Origin: an uncultured Prevotella sp.
GTDB taxonomy: Bacteria > Bacteroidota > Bacteroidia > Bacteroidales > Bacteroidaceae
Assembly (NCBI GenBank): GCA_900546345.1
Contig: URCI01000060.1
Location: 1-17,224 of the forward strand
Reading direction: 5' to 3'
Length of the DNA stretch: 17,224 nucleotides
The position numbers and the translations under genes were made by a program. Shown piece by piece: positions 1 through 6,665 of this stretch. The notes below the pieces were generated by a model. The model made no database searches, was not told the DNA's origin, and worked only from the letters and a program-made list of their open reading frames with translations. Position 1 is the first letter of the stretch. Each line of letters begins with the position of its first letter.

Positions 1-1362
1 ATGGCCGAGAGCTTCGACATGTGGCGCTACCCTAAGTGCAAGAACGGCTATGCCCGCTTCTTCGACAAGTGGGCCGACAAGGACATCGAGAACCTCGTGC
101 TCAACCACCGCAACCATCCCTCGCTGGTGATGTACTCCATCGGCAATGAGATTCCCGAGCAGTGGAGTCAGGAGGGCGTCGCCATCGCGCGCCGTCTGCA
201 GGGCATCTGCCATCGGCTCGACCCCACACGCAAGGTGACACAGGGCATGGACCGCGCCGAAGACGCACTCAAGTCGGGCTTTGCCCAGGTGATGGACATC
301 CCGGGATTTAACTACCGGGTGTATAAATACGACCGCAACATCTCGCAGCTGCCACAGGGCTTCCTGCTCGGCAGTGAGACGGCCTCGACGGTGAGCAGCC
401 GCGGCGTGTATAAGTTCCCTGTCATCGTATCGGACAAGAACGTCTACCCCGACGGACAATGCTCGAGCTACGACACCGAGTATTGCTCATGGAGCAACCT
501 GCCCGAGAGTGACTTCATAGCGCAGGACGACAAGGACTACACCATCGGACAGTTTGTGTGGACGGGCTTTGACTATCTCGGCGAGCCCACTCCCTACGAT
601 ACCTACTGGCCGTCGCGCAGCAGCTATTTCGGCATCTGTGACCTTGCCGGACTACCCAAGGACCGCTACTATCTCTATCGCTCGGTATGGAACCGCCACG
701 ACCACACCATCCATTTGCTGCCCCACTGGACGTGGCCGGGACGCGAAGGCAAGGTGACACCGGTGATGTGCTACACCGACTATGACGAAGCTGAACTCTT
801 CGTCAACGGCAAGAGCCAGGGACGGCGCCACAAGACGGGCCGCATGTCGGTGTCAGCGACAGCCGGAAAATTCGTAGAAAAGATGGACAAGGCGACGGTC
901 GACAGCCTGCTCTCGCGCTATCGTCTGGTCTGGGACAACGTGGTCTATGAGCCGGGTGAGCTGAAGGTGGTGGTCTATGACAAAGACGGACATGCTGCCG
1001 GTGAGCAGATCATCCGCACGGCAGGAACTCCGTCAGCCCTGCAGCTCACAGCCGACAAGGACACGCTCGCCGCCGACGGCAATGATCTGAGCTACATCAC
1101 CGTGGCGTTGACCGACAAGGACGGCACACTCTGCCCCGACGCATCGGACCAGATCCGTGTAGAGGTGAGCGGTGCAGGCACGTTCCAAGCCATCTGCAAC
1201 GGCGACGCTACGTCGTTGGAGAGCTTCGTCAAACCAGAGATGCACCTCTTCCATGGTATGCTCGTCGTTACAGTCAAGAGCGGACGCCAGCCAGGCATCA
1301 TGACTGTCAAGGTCAGCGCACCACAAGGACTCAGCAAGACCATCAACATCAAAGTAAAATAA
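1..1362 (+). CDS. GH2-family exo-glycosidase (beta-galactosidase-like), 3' part only
   Basis: This is the C-terminal 453 residues of a glycoside hydrolase family 2 enzyme. The ATG at base 1 is an internal Met, because the fragment opens inside the TIM-barrel domain and lacks the sugar-binding and first Ig-like domains of GH2 proteins. Visible catalytic parts are RNHPSLVMYSIGNE, with the general acid/base at Glu50 of the fragment, and GSETAS, with the likely nucleophile at Glu126. After the barrel comes a DUF4982-like beta domain (about residues 240-340, containing the stretch around ELFVNGKSQG), then a C-terminal Ig-like GH2 domain (about 341-453, with NGDATSLESF). The layout matches Bacteroidetes GH2 enzymes that are exported and act on plant or host glycans. 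The exact sugar specificity (galactosidase, glucuronidase or other) cannot be read from this part. The gene is GC-rich compared with the flanking non-coding DNA. Confidence 0.93.
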   Translation: MAESFDMWRYPKCKNGYARFFDKWADKDIENLVLNHRNHPSLVMYSIGNEIPEQWSQEGVAIARRLQGICHRLDPTRKVTQGMDRAEDALKSGFAQVMDIPGFNYRVYKYDRNISQLPQGFLLGSETASTVSSRGVYKFPVIVSDKNVYPDGQCSSYDTEYCSWSNLPESDFIAQDDKDYTIGQFVWTGFDYLGEPTPYDTYWPSRSSYFGICDLAGLPKDRYYLYRSVWNRHDHTIHLLPHWTWPGREGKVTPVMCYTDYDEAELFVNGKSQGRRHKTGRMSVSATAGKFVEKMDKATVDSLLSRYRLVWDNVVYEPGELKVVVYDKDGHAAGEQIIRTAGTPSALQLTADKDTLAADGNDLSYITVALTDKDGTLCPDASDQIRVEVSGAGTFQAICNGDATSLESFVKPEMHLFHGMLVVTVKSGRQPGIMTVKVSAPQGLSKTINIKVK

Positions 1363-1420
1363 ATAACGAACGATAATTGTCACCGCAAGCTGGAAGGATG
1401 CCATATCTGTTGAAGATAAT

Positions 1421-1453
1421 GACATCTTTCCGCCCTTGTGGTGTCTTTTTTTT
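1421..1453 (+). terminator. Weak intrinsic terminator after the GH2 gene
   Basis: GACATC (1421-1426) pairs with GGTGTC (1440-1445), giving a 6-bp stem with one G-T wobble and a 13-nt loop. Eight T residues follow (1446-1453). The position, about 60 bp after the GH2 stop codon, fits an intrinsic terminator. The stem is short, so efficiency is uncertain. Confidence 0.5.
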
Positions 1454-1575
1454 GTACCAACCCCTCCTTTGCTCCAAATTTTCCAGTTTTCATGAATATT
1501 TTATAAACAACTGACAATCAACGCGTTAACAAGAAGCAACTTGTTTCTTGGAAGAAAGCGGAAACGATAATGATG

Positions 1576-1729
1576 TCATATCAATGGTTTTTGCCGGTCA
1601 TCTCAATGGTTTTAGTCGCTCATCTCGGTTGTTTGTGCTCCTCATCTCGGTTGTTTGTGCTCCTCATCTCGATTGTTTGTACTTCTCATTATGGTTGTTT
1701 GTAGAGCTCATTTCGGTTGTTTCTCATTT
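1576..1729. repeat. 22-bp-period tandem array, seven units
   Basis: Seven head-to-tail units of exactly 22 bp start at 1576, 1598, 1620, 1642, 1664, 1686 and 1708. The best-conserved core is TCATCTCGGTTGTTTGT followed by five variable bases. Units 3 and 4 are identical over all 22 positions. Relative to them, unit 5 matches 19 of 22, unit 7 16, unit 6 15 and unit 2 14; unit 1 is the most diverged. Identical central units with decaying edges are typical of a tandem array that grew by duplication. It lacks the separate repeat-and-spacer structure of CRISPR. On the minus strand each core unit reads GGAG, 14 bases, then ATGA. Function unknown. Confidence 0.9.
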
Positions 1730-1863
1730 TCACTCCACTTTTCACATGATGAAAGCTTGCTGGAACCTATAAAACTTGCGTAGAAGGAGCAGTGGAAAAG
1801 AAGCGTGTTTGTCTATAAAACTGACAACACACGATTCACGAAAGCACCCATACGATACCATAC

Positions 1864-1911
1864 AAAAAAACGGAATCCCTTATGACAGCCTGTGCTGCAT
1901 AAGAGATTCCG
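1864..1911 (-). terminator. Strong intrinsic terminator of the minus-strand metal-handling operon
   Basis: CGGAATCCCTTATG (1871-1884) and CATAAGAGATTCCG (1898-1911) form a 14-bp stem with a single mismatch and a 13-nt loop. Read on the minus strand, the stem is followed by seven U residues (A-run 1864-1870 on the plus strand). It lies just downstream of the DoxX stop codon. The plus-strand side has only a short T-run (GCTGTTTTAT), so any activity in the other direction would be weaker. Confidence 0.9.
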
Positions 1912-1941
1912 CTGTTTTATGTCATTCGCCAAAGCCTGGCG

Positions 1942-2358
1942 TCAGTCCGTCACCTTGCCTCTTGTCACGGCGTACTTGCCACCACCGGTGAGACAGAGCA
2001 CGGCTGCACCGAGAAGATAGAGCATCGGCAGCTCCACTGCCCAGCCGCCTGTGGCCGGATCCACACTGAAGAGCACGGGCAGATGAGCCATGAGGATGGC
2101 CACCGCCATATTGCCGACCATCACAACGGCAGCCACGCGTGTCCAGGCGCCAATCACGATCAGGATAGAAGCCAGCAACTCAGCAGCCAACGAGAAATAG
2201 GCGATGAAGCCCGGAAGGCCCATGCCGGCCAGCATGCCCTCAATGCCTGACACGCCGTAGATGAGCTTGTGAACACCATGGAACAGCATCAGCCCACCCA
2301 CAGTGAGCCGGAGCAACAACAGTCCTAAGTCGTTGTTGCGAAGAAAATTTTTATCCAT
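1942..2358 (-). CDS. DoxX-family inner-membrane protein
   Basis: This 138-residue protein has four predicted hydrophobic helices (about residues 9-29, 48-70, 72-92 and 106-124). It carries the DoxX-family signature near the N-terminus: LLRLTVGGLMLFHGVHKL, with the G-x-x-M-x-x-H-G pattern. Its length is normal for the family. DoxX-like proteins are small membrane proteins of poorly defined role, variously tied to thiol or redox stress and quinone-linked oxidation. The start at 2358 gives a natural short N-terminus (MDKNFLRNNDLGL). It is the last gene of the minus-strand set, 46 bp after the HMA-domain gene, with a strong terminator just beyond. Its place in the group suggests an accessory membrane role in metal or redox handling, but this is inference from position only. 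Confidence 0.88.
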   Translation of the reverse strand: MDKNFLRNNDLGLLLLRLTVGGLMLFHGVHKLIYGVSGIEGMLAGMGLPGFIAYFSLAAELLASILIVIGAWTRVAAVVMVGNMAVAILMAHLPVLFSVDPATGGWAVELPMLYLLGAAVLCLTGGGKYAVTRGKVTD

Positions 2359-2404
2359 AACTAATGATTTTCAAAAAATAATGTGGTAATTAATATATAA
2401 GCAT

Positions 2405-2743
2405 TTACATGTTATCGCACTGCTCGTTCATGTCGCGCTCAACCTTCTCGCCCTTTTTCAATTCACGGGCTTTGTAGCCGAACTTTGGGAAGGCGGCCTC
2501 AAGCTTCTGCTTGTCGGTCTTGGCAGGGTTGTAGACGATGGTCACCGTCTGATTCTCCACGCTGGTGAGGATGTCCTTGACACCTTTCTCGAAGCGCAGG
2601 CCATTCTTGATCTTGTTCTCACAGTTGGCGCAGTGCATCTGCGGCGTAGTGGTAACAACGAGTGTGTCGTTGGCACTCTTGGCACTGGCCGAGGCACTCA
2701 CGACGGCCAGCATCATAGCGAAAAATAACTTCTTCATGTTCAT
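2405..2743 (-). CDS. Secreted heavy-metal-associated (HMA) domain protein
   Basis: This 112-residue protein has a clear signal peptide (residues 1-21, cleavage likely after SASA) followed by one HMA fold (about residues 27-92). The metal-binding loop is MHCANC, with Cys38 and Cys41; this corresponds to the M-x-C-x-x-C loop of copper chaperones and of P-type ATPase N-terminal domains. A lone Cys109 lies in a charged C-terminal tail. Cytosolic CopZ-type chaperones lack a signal peptide, so this version should work in the periplasm or at the outer membrane. The annotated start is at 2743; the Met at residue 3 (MKKLFFAM) is equally possible. It lies between a TonB-dependent receptor and a DoxX gene. 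Family knowledge points to Cu(I) or a similar soft metal; the actual metal is not determined by the sequence. Confidence 0.9.
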   Translation of the reverse strand: MNMKKLFFAMMLAVVSASASAKSANDTLVVTTTPQMHCANCENKIKNGLRFEKGVKDILTSVENQTVTIVYNPAKTDKQKLEAAFPKFGYKARELKKGEKVERDMNEQCDNM

Positions 2744-2772
2744 TCTCTTACTGAAATGTTAGATGGCCGGAT

Positions 2773-2797
2773 GCCTGTGAAGGCAACCGACCGGTTG
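2773..2797 (-). other. Two small hairpins in the receptor-HMA gene gap
   Basis: The 69-bp gap between the receptor and the HMA gene contains TGCCT-GTGA-AGGCA (2773-2786) and the near-palindrome CAACCGACCGGTTG (2784-2797), which overlap by three bases and so are alternatives. Neither is followed by a U-run on the minus strand, so they are not ordinary terminators. They could be mRNA processing or stabilising structures, or an operator. Confidence 0.35.
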
Positions 2798-2812
2798 TGT
2801 TGTATGTAAAAA

Positions 2813-4846
2813 TTATATCGTATAACGTATACCAATGTAGGCCTGTGCTCCTGTCATCGGTCCCCACACGAGCGTCGGGTCGAAGGTGCTGCTCCAAGGA
2901 TGGGCGGCATCGATGATAGGATTCTTCTGCTTGTAGTTGGTCAGGTTTTCGCCACCAGCATAGACCGAGAAGTGACGGAACCAGCGCGTGACCTGCACAT
3001 TGAGCTGTCCGTAGGCAGGATAGCTCTCCTCCCAGGAGGGAGTGCCGTCGGCAGTCGTGTAGGCCTTGGGCAGACGGCCCCCACCGTTGAGGGCAAAGGT
3101 GGTGTCGAACTGCCAGAGACCGAGCGGTGTCTTATAAGAAGCAGTGAGCAGTCCCTTGTACTTATTGGTCAGTGGCTGACGCATCAGCTCGCCGCCGTAG
3201 GTCGTCTTCACATCGTTGTATCGGTAAGCAGCCGTCAGGTTCATGCCACGGAAAAGATCGTAGGAGGCATCGACCTGGAAGGTATGTGAATAAGACTTGC
3301 CCTGTAGATTGGCGATATGGATCCGGGTGGGATCAGAGTCATAGTCGATGACAGCCTGATTGCCGAAACGGGTGTAGTAGTACTCGGCGTTGAGCTTCAG
3401 CGTCTTGTTGCCCACCGGGATGTTCAGCGCAGTGCTCAGTCCATAGTTCCAAGCGTTTTCCTGATCGAGCTTGTCGATGACGAGCTGGCGGCCACTGGCT
3501 ATGAGATAGTTGTTCTCGGCCAGAGCGTGCACGGTGCGGTAGCCCTTACCGGCAGAAGCCCGCAGACTCCAGATGTCATTGACCTGCCACTTGACATGGA
3601 AGCGTGGAGTGAAGAACGTTCCATACGCTGAGCTGTGGTCAACGCGGATGCCGGCCATGGCCACGAGGCGCTCGTGAAGGTTATAGGTATACTGTGCATA
3701 GCCACCGACGACATTTTCCTTCTCGTTGAGCCGCTGAGCGAGATAGGTCTGACCAACATAGTCGTGGTTGAACGAAGCGCCGAGTGCAAGGTTGTGCTCA
3801 GGAGTGAAGTTAGTCTCGAACATCAGTTGCGAGTAGACGTTCTTCTCGTTGACGTCGTAAGCCTTACGGCCGTAGGTGGCATCCATCTCGTGCATCGAGG
3901 CCGACGACATCCAGGCGATGTTTGTGCCGTGGCTGGGATCGAGGATAAAGGCGTGCTTCATATACCCCTCGTAGCGGTGGGTGTTGAGATTAATGCGGTA
4001 GAGCGGCTCGGTCTGATGGTCGAGCACACCCTCGTGGTTGGTCTGTCCGCTCTCGCGCTTCTCGTCCAGAAGTGAGAGCCCGCCGTGGAAGATGTAGTTG
4101 CCCGTCTTGCCATACCAGCGGTTCTGCAAGTTGAACTGCCGTGTCTGCGGGTCGTCCATAAATCCGTCTTTGTTGCTGTCGTGCTCTTTGAGGTTGTCCT
4201 CGTAATGGCCGAGGATTTCCGTACTGAGCCCTTTAGAGAGATGGATGTTGCCATCGGCATTGGCCTCGACACGACTCATGGTGTTGCCGTAGAGGTTGAT
4301 GTGCACGGCCTGTTCATCCTCAGGCTTGAGATATTCTACATTGATCTGGCCGGTCATGGCTTCATAACCGTTCTTCACACTGGCATTGCCCTTGCTCACC
4401 TGTATGCTCTTCATCCAAGGTCCGGGCACATAGCCCAGGGAGTAAGGAATGGCAGCACCACGGAAGTTGGGCAGGTTCTCGGTGAGCATCTGCACGTATT
4501 TGCCGCTGAGACCGAGCAACTTGATCTGCTTAGCACCTGTGGCGGCGTCGTTGTAGCTCACGTCGACCGAGGGATTGGTGGTGAAGCTCTCGCCGAGGTT
4601 GCAGCAAGCAGCTTTGAAGAGTTCGTCTTGAGAGATGATCTGTCCGTTCATGGCGCCCTTCATGCGCAGCATGCCGGGTTTGCGACTAACCACCTGCACC
4701 TCATGAAGCGTCTGGTCGGGCATGGTGCCCACACTGTCGAGGGCACTGGTAGCTGTGGTGTCGGTATCCTGAACGGGTGCCTTCTGGGCAAGAGAGGGGT
4801 GTGCCAGCATTCCCATCATGCCGGCAAGCAAAATATTCTTATTCAT
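2813..4846 (-). CDS. TonB-dependent outer-membrane receptor, probable metal or metal-complex uptake
   Basis: This 677-residue protein has a signal peptide (residues 1 to about 20, MNKNILLAGM...SLA). It has a TonB-box-like segment LHEVQVV (about 47-53), a plug domain (about 65-180) and a C-terminal beta-barrel ending in the aromatic-rich strand YIGIRYTI. The plug contains KAACCNLGESF with a Cys81-Cys82 pair, then NPSVDVSYNDAATGAKQIKLLGLSG. I recognise this as a Bacteroidetes receptor subgroup often found beside HMA-domain proteins. It has no N-terminal carboxypeptidase-regulatory-like domain and no SusD partner nearby, which argues against glycan uptake. Its neighbours are a Cys/His/Met-rich small protein upstream and a secreted HMA protein downstream. 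I infer import of copper or another metal complex, energised by TonB-ExbBD. The substrate is unproven. RBS-like AAGGAAA lies shortly upstream of the start. Confidence 0.9.
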   Translation of the reverse strand: MNKNILLAGMMGMLAHPSLAQKAPVQDTDTTATSALDSVGTMPDQTLHEVQVVSRKPGMLRMKGAMNGQIISQDELFKAACCNLGESFTTNPSVDVSYNDAATGAKQIKLLGLSGKYVQMLTENLPNFRGAAIPYSLGYVPGPWMKSIQVSKGNASVKNGYEAMTGQINVEYLKPEDEQAVHINLYGNTMSRVEANADGNIHLSKGLSTEILGHYEDNLKEHDSNKDGFMDDPQTRQFNLQNRWYGKTGNYIFHGGLSLLDEKRESGQTNHEGVLDHQTEPLYRINLNTHRYEGYMKHAFILDPSHGTNIAWMSSASMHEMDATYGRKAYDVNEKNVYSQLMFETNFTPEHNLALGASFNHDYVGQTYLAQRLNEKENVVGGYAQYTYNLHERLVAMAGIRVDHSSAYGTFFTPRFHVKWQVNDIWSLRASAGKGYRTVHALAENNYLIASGRQLVIDKLDQENAWNYGLSTALNIPVGNKTLKLNAEYYYTRFGNQAVIDYDSDPTRIHIANLQGKSYSHTFQVDASYDLFRGMNLTAAYRYNDVKTTYGGELMRQPLTNKYKGLLTASYKTPLGLWQFDTTFALNGGGRLPKAYTTADGTPSWEESYPAYGQLNVQVTRWFRHFSVYAGGENLTNYKQKNPIIDAAHPWSSTFDPTLVWGPMTGAQAYIGIRYTI

Positions 4847-4905
4847 TGATAATTTCCTTTGAATGATTCATTGACTGAGAAATTAGCGATTCTCCTTTCC
4901 TTTGG

Positions 4906-4934
4906 GGCTATACACACCTTATTATATTATAGCC
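4906..4934 (-). other. Inverted repeat upstream of the receptor gene
   Basis: GGCTATA (4906-4912) and TATAGCC (4928-4934) form a perfect 7-bp inverted repeat with a 15-bp AT-rich centre. It lies about 60 bp upstream of the receptor start, in the 103-bp gap after the small Cys/His/Met-rich gene. No U-run follows on the minus strand. It could be an operator or a hairpin in the operon mRNA. Confidence 0.4.
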
Positions 4935-4949
4935 TGCGTCAATGAAGAT

Positions 4950-5327
4950 TCAAAGTCTGAGCACACGCAAATGGTGCAGGTACTCCCGCGGAGGTGAGCA
5001 CCAAGCGGGAATGTATGCGCTGGGCGCATGTATGGAGATGAATGTATGAGCGAGGGATAGCATACCCGCGACGGGCATGATGGCCACCCAGTTCTGCGAG
5101 AAATCGAAGAGATGGCTCTCGGCCAGTGTGCTCGGCGCGAGCTTGATGGTCTTCACCACCATGCAGTCTTTCATGCCATGGCAATCGTGGTTGCCCTGCG
5201 CCTCGGCCACCTGGGCAACCTCGGCACGGCCAGAATGCATGCACACCTCCACACTCAGTCCTGCGCTCATCGCCACAATCAGCAATGAGAGCATCAACAT
5301 GGGGAATATGTGCAACAGTCTCTTCAT
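4950..5327 (-). CDS. Small exported Cys/His/Met-rich protein, putative metal-site partner
   Basis: This 125-residue protein has a hydrophobic N-terminal signal or anchor (about residues 4-24). A cluster of possible metal ligands follows: Cys29-Met30-His31, then His47, Cys49, His50, Met52, Cys55 and Met56. A second hydrophobic stretch covers about residues 79-101, and the C-terminus is PPREYLHHLRVLRL. The layout (early Cys/His, a middle Cys pair and a late Pro-Pro) resembles a divergent form of the small Bacteroidetes proteins annotated as HYC_CC_PP family, but I am not certain of that. It is the first gene of the minus-strand set, with its own TAnnTTTG element almost touching the start codon. 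Position and composition suggest a periplasmic or membrane metal-binding role. Another frame (4939-5244, minus) overlaps it but has no signal peptide. Confidence 0.75.
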   Translation of the reverse strand: MKRLLHIFPMLMLSLLIVAMSAGLSVEVCMHSGRAEVAQVAEAQGNHDCHGMKDCMVVKTIKLAPSTLAESHLFDFSQNWVAIMPVAGMLSLAHTFISIHAPSAYIPAWCSPPREYLHHLRVLRL

Positions 5328-5332
5328 GCCGA

Positions 5333-5340
5333 CAAAGTTA
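5333..5340 (-). promoter_or_regulatory. Bacteroidetes -7 element of the metal-handling operon
   Basis: TAACTTTG on the minus strand (5340 to 5333) matches the Bacteroidetes -7 consensus TAnnTTTG exactly. No clear TTTG is seen 18-21 bp upstream. Only five bases separate it from the ATG at 5327, so a transcript from here would be almost leaderless. Confidence 0.6.
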
Positions 5341-5429
5341 CGAAAAAGTATAGGAAACGATTCGCAGCTGTCACTTAATAAATGTAAAATGCCATAAAAT
5401 CATAAAACAGAACGAAAATATCGTAATCA

Positions 5430-6179
5430 TTACCCTTTATTCATCCATTTCTTCCGCTCTGCCGCATCGAACTTCTCGATGGCATAGCGAAGCATCGTCC
5501 GAGGCATCTGTCGGGCATGTTGCTGGAGGAAAGAACGCAGGAGATCCATGCTGACATGCTTTCCCATCTCGCGCAACATCCACCCGGTAGCCTTCTGCAT
5601 GAGGTCGTGAGGGTCGTGAAGATGCATCTCGGCATAGCGCAGGCACCATGAGGGGTCGCCATGCTGTGTGGGCGTGAGCGTGCAGACCATGCTGATCCGT
5701 CGCCGCCAAAGATTGTCACTGTGGGCCAAATCATCAAGAATGGTCTGAGGATTGCCTAAGGACGTGGGAGCCAACAACCAGTTGCCAAGGATTTTCGGAG
5801 CCGAAGCATCCACAAGGTCCCAGTTGTTGACGCTATCAGCATGGTTGAGATAAAATGTCACAAGAGCGTCACAGCGCCTCCTGGATGCGTCATCAACGTG
5901 GCGGGACAACCGCTCATACTGGGCCACGAGGATGAGCAACCCACAAAGTCTCACCTCATGCCACGGAGAAGACAACAGCTGTTCGGTCTCGGCAAGCGGT
6001 AAGTCTTTGTCCGCCATCTTCACCACGGTGCGGGTCTCCGGCACACGTATACCGAGAAACTCGTCGCCTGCGCCATACGCTCCGGGCGCTGTTTTGAAAA
6101 AACGCATGAGAGTCGTGCGCTGCGCGTCATTGCGCAACGACAGCATCTTTTCCTTTATTTCCTTTGCTGTGTGCATCAT
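5430..6179 (-). CDS. AlkD-like DNA alkylation repair enzyme
   Basis: This 249-residue protein belongs to the HEAT-like-repeat DNA glycosylase family (AlkC/AlkD type), which removes alkylated bases such as 3-methyladenine or 7-methylguanine. It opens with LRNDAQRTTLMRFFKTAPGAYGAGDEFLGIRVPETR, a typical family start containing the G-x-R-V-P motif. The NNWDLVD segment (Trp120 and Asp124) corresponds to the active-site Trp and Asp of AlkD. The segment NLWRRRISMV (158-165) supplies the conserved Arg region, and GWMLREMGK (Trp200) the second aromatic. Length is normal. The protein begins MM, so initiation could be one codon later. It has its own complete promoter and is followed by 102 bp with no clear terminator before the next minus-strand gene. 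Its function is unrelated to the operon downstream. Confidence 0.92.
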   Translation of the reverse strand: MMHTAKEIKEKMLSLRNDAQRTTLMRFFKTAPGAYGAGDEFLGIRVPETRTVVKMADKDLPLAETEQLLSSPWHEVRLCGLLILVAQYERLSRHVDDASRRRCDALVTFYLNHADSVNNWDLVDASAPKILGNWLLAPTSLGNPQTILDDLAHSDNLWRRRISMVCTLTPTQHGDPSWCLRYAEMHLHDPHDLMQKATGWMLREMGKHVSMDLLRSFLQQHARQMPRTMLRYAIEKFDAAERKKWMNKG

Positions 6180-6252
6180 TTTTCTTGTTTCTTATCAGGT
6201 TTCATGCTTCTCGCGACGGCTGATGGATGTGCAACGCTATGCTTTACAAACG

Positions 6253-6284
6253 CAAAGTTACGAAATGCATACGAAATACACAAA
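6253..6284 (-). promoter_or_regulatory. Bacteroidetes promoter of the AlkD-like gene
   Basis: On the minus strand TTTG (6284-6281), 20 bases, then TAACTTTG (6260-6253) match the -33/-7 Bacteroidetes promoter consensus. The leader to the ATG at 6179 would be about 65-70 nt. Confidence 0.8.
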
Positions 6285-6539
6285 TGAATATGCAAAAATT
6301 TCTTTTCCGACTCTTTTCTATATCACCTTATTTATTATGCAACCATCATCTCAATACACACTACCAGCAGTACAGATTGTCCAAAAATACCTTTTCAGAG
6401 AAGCGCATGCCACTTCCCCGAAGACGCTCATCAAACAAAAATGACTTGCCAGCCTTGCCTTGACAGCAAGTGCGCCGGTCGCGTCAAACATAGCTTAAGA
6501 CCAAGGGAGTGAGCAGGAAAAAGAACGAGTTTGCATGAG

Positions 6540-6568
6540 CATTCTGCACAAACACCTACAGAATGTGC
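6540..6568. promoter_or_regulatory. Inverted repeat upstream of the etfB promoter, possible operator
   Basis: CATTCTG (6540-6546) and CAGAATG (6559-6565) are perfect complements with a 12-bp spacer. A nested alternative pair, GCACA (6546-6550) and TGTGC (6564-6568), shares the same arms. The centre lies about 45 bp upstream of the -33 element, a position compatible with an activator site. No regulator is encoded nearby. Confidence 0.4.
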
Positions 6569-6596
6569 AAATTATTGGCTGTTTTTATGCAATTCC

Positions 6597-6628
6597 TTTG
6601 GTCAAGAAGTAAAATATTTGTAATTTTG
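6597..6628 (+). promoter_or_regulatory. Bacteroidetes promoter of the etfB-etfA-ACAD operon
   Basis: TTTG (6597-6600), 20 bases, then TAATTTTG (6621-6628) match the TTTG/TAnnTTTG consensus. Transcription would start near 6634, leaving a leader of about 30 nt before etfB. Confidence 0.85.
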
Positions 6629-6665
6629 CCACGTTATTTCGGAAACATTACAAACTTAATTATAT

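Larger units (their letters stand above)
1363..1941. other. 579-bp intergenic region between tail-to-tail genes
   Basis: No convincing gene is seen here. It lies between the 3' ends of the GH2 gene and the DoxX gene. It holds the GH2 terminator (1421-1453), an imperfect palindrome around 1530-1550, the 22-bp tandem array (1576-1729), two copies of CTATAAAACT (1767-1776 and 1813-1822) and the terminator of the minus-strand operon (1864-1911). It is clearly lower in GC than the adjacent genes. Short ORFs across it have no recognisable composition or domain, and the repeat period (22) is not a multiple of three. Confidence 0.8.
6180..6665. other. 486-bp divergent promoter region
   Basis: This non-coding, AT-rich stretch separates two divergent transcripts. 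It holds the AlkD-like gene promoter on the minus side, a 6-bp inverted repeat ACTTGC/GCAAGT (6444-6449 and 6466-6471), a 7-bp inverted repeat (6540-6565) and the etfB promoter. The middle (about 6285-6440) shows nothing I can assign. Short ORFs in it lack protein-like features. Confidence 0.75.

Noticed and set aside
1..3. ATG at base 1 as the start of a complete 453-residue gene
   Set aside because: The sequence begins inside the GH2 catalytic barrel, and the normal N-terminal domains are missing, so the gene is cut by the window edge.
1576..1729. CRISPR array
   Set aside because: Units are contiguous and imperfect, with no unique 30-40 bp spacers, no leader and no cas genes in the window.
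1548..1772. Open frame of 74 codons across the 22-bp array
   Set aside because: The repeat period shifts frame each unit, the product is an unbalanced hydrophobic string, and no promoter or domain supports it.
1776..1991. 71-codon open frame overlapping the operon terminator and the DoxX 3' end
   Set aside because: It runs through a clear terminator hairpin into a well-supported gene on the other strand, and its composition is not protein-like.
4085..4849. 254-codon plus-strand frame opposite the TonB receptor gene
   Set aside because: It is an antisense shadow created by codon bias of a confidently identified receptor; no signal, domain or promoter supports it.
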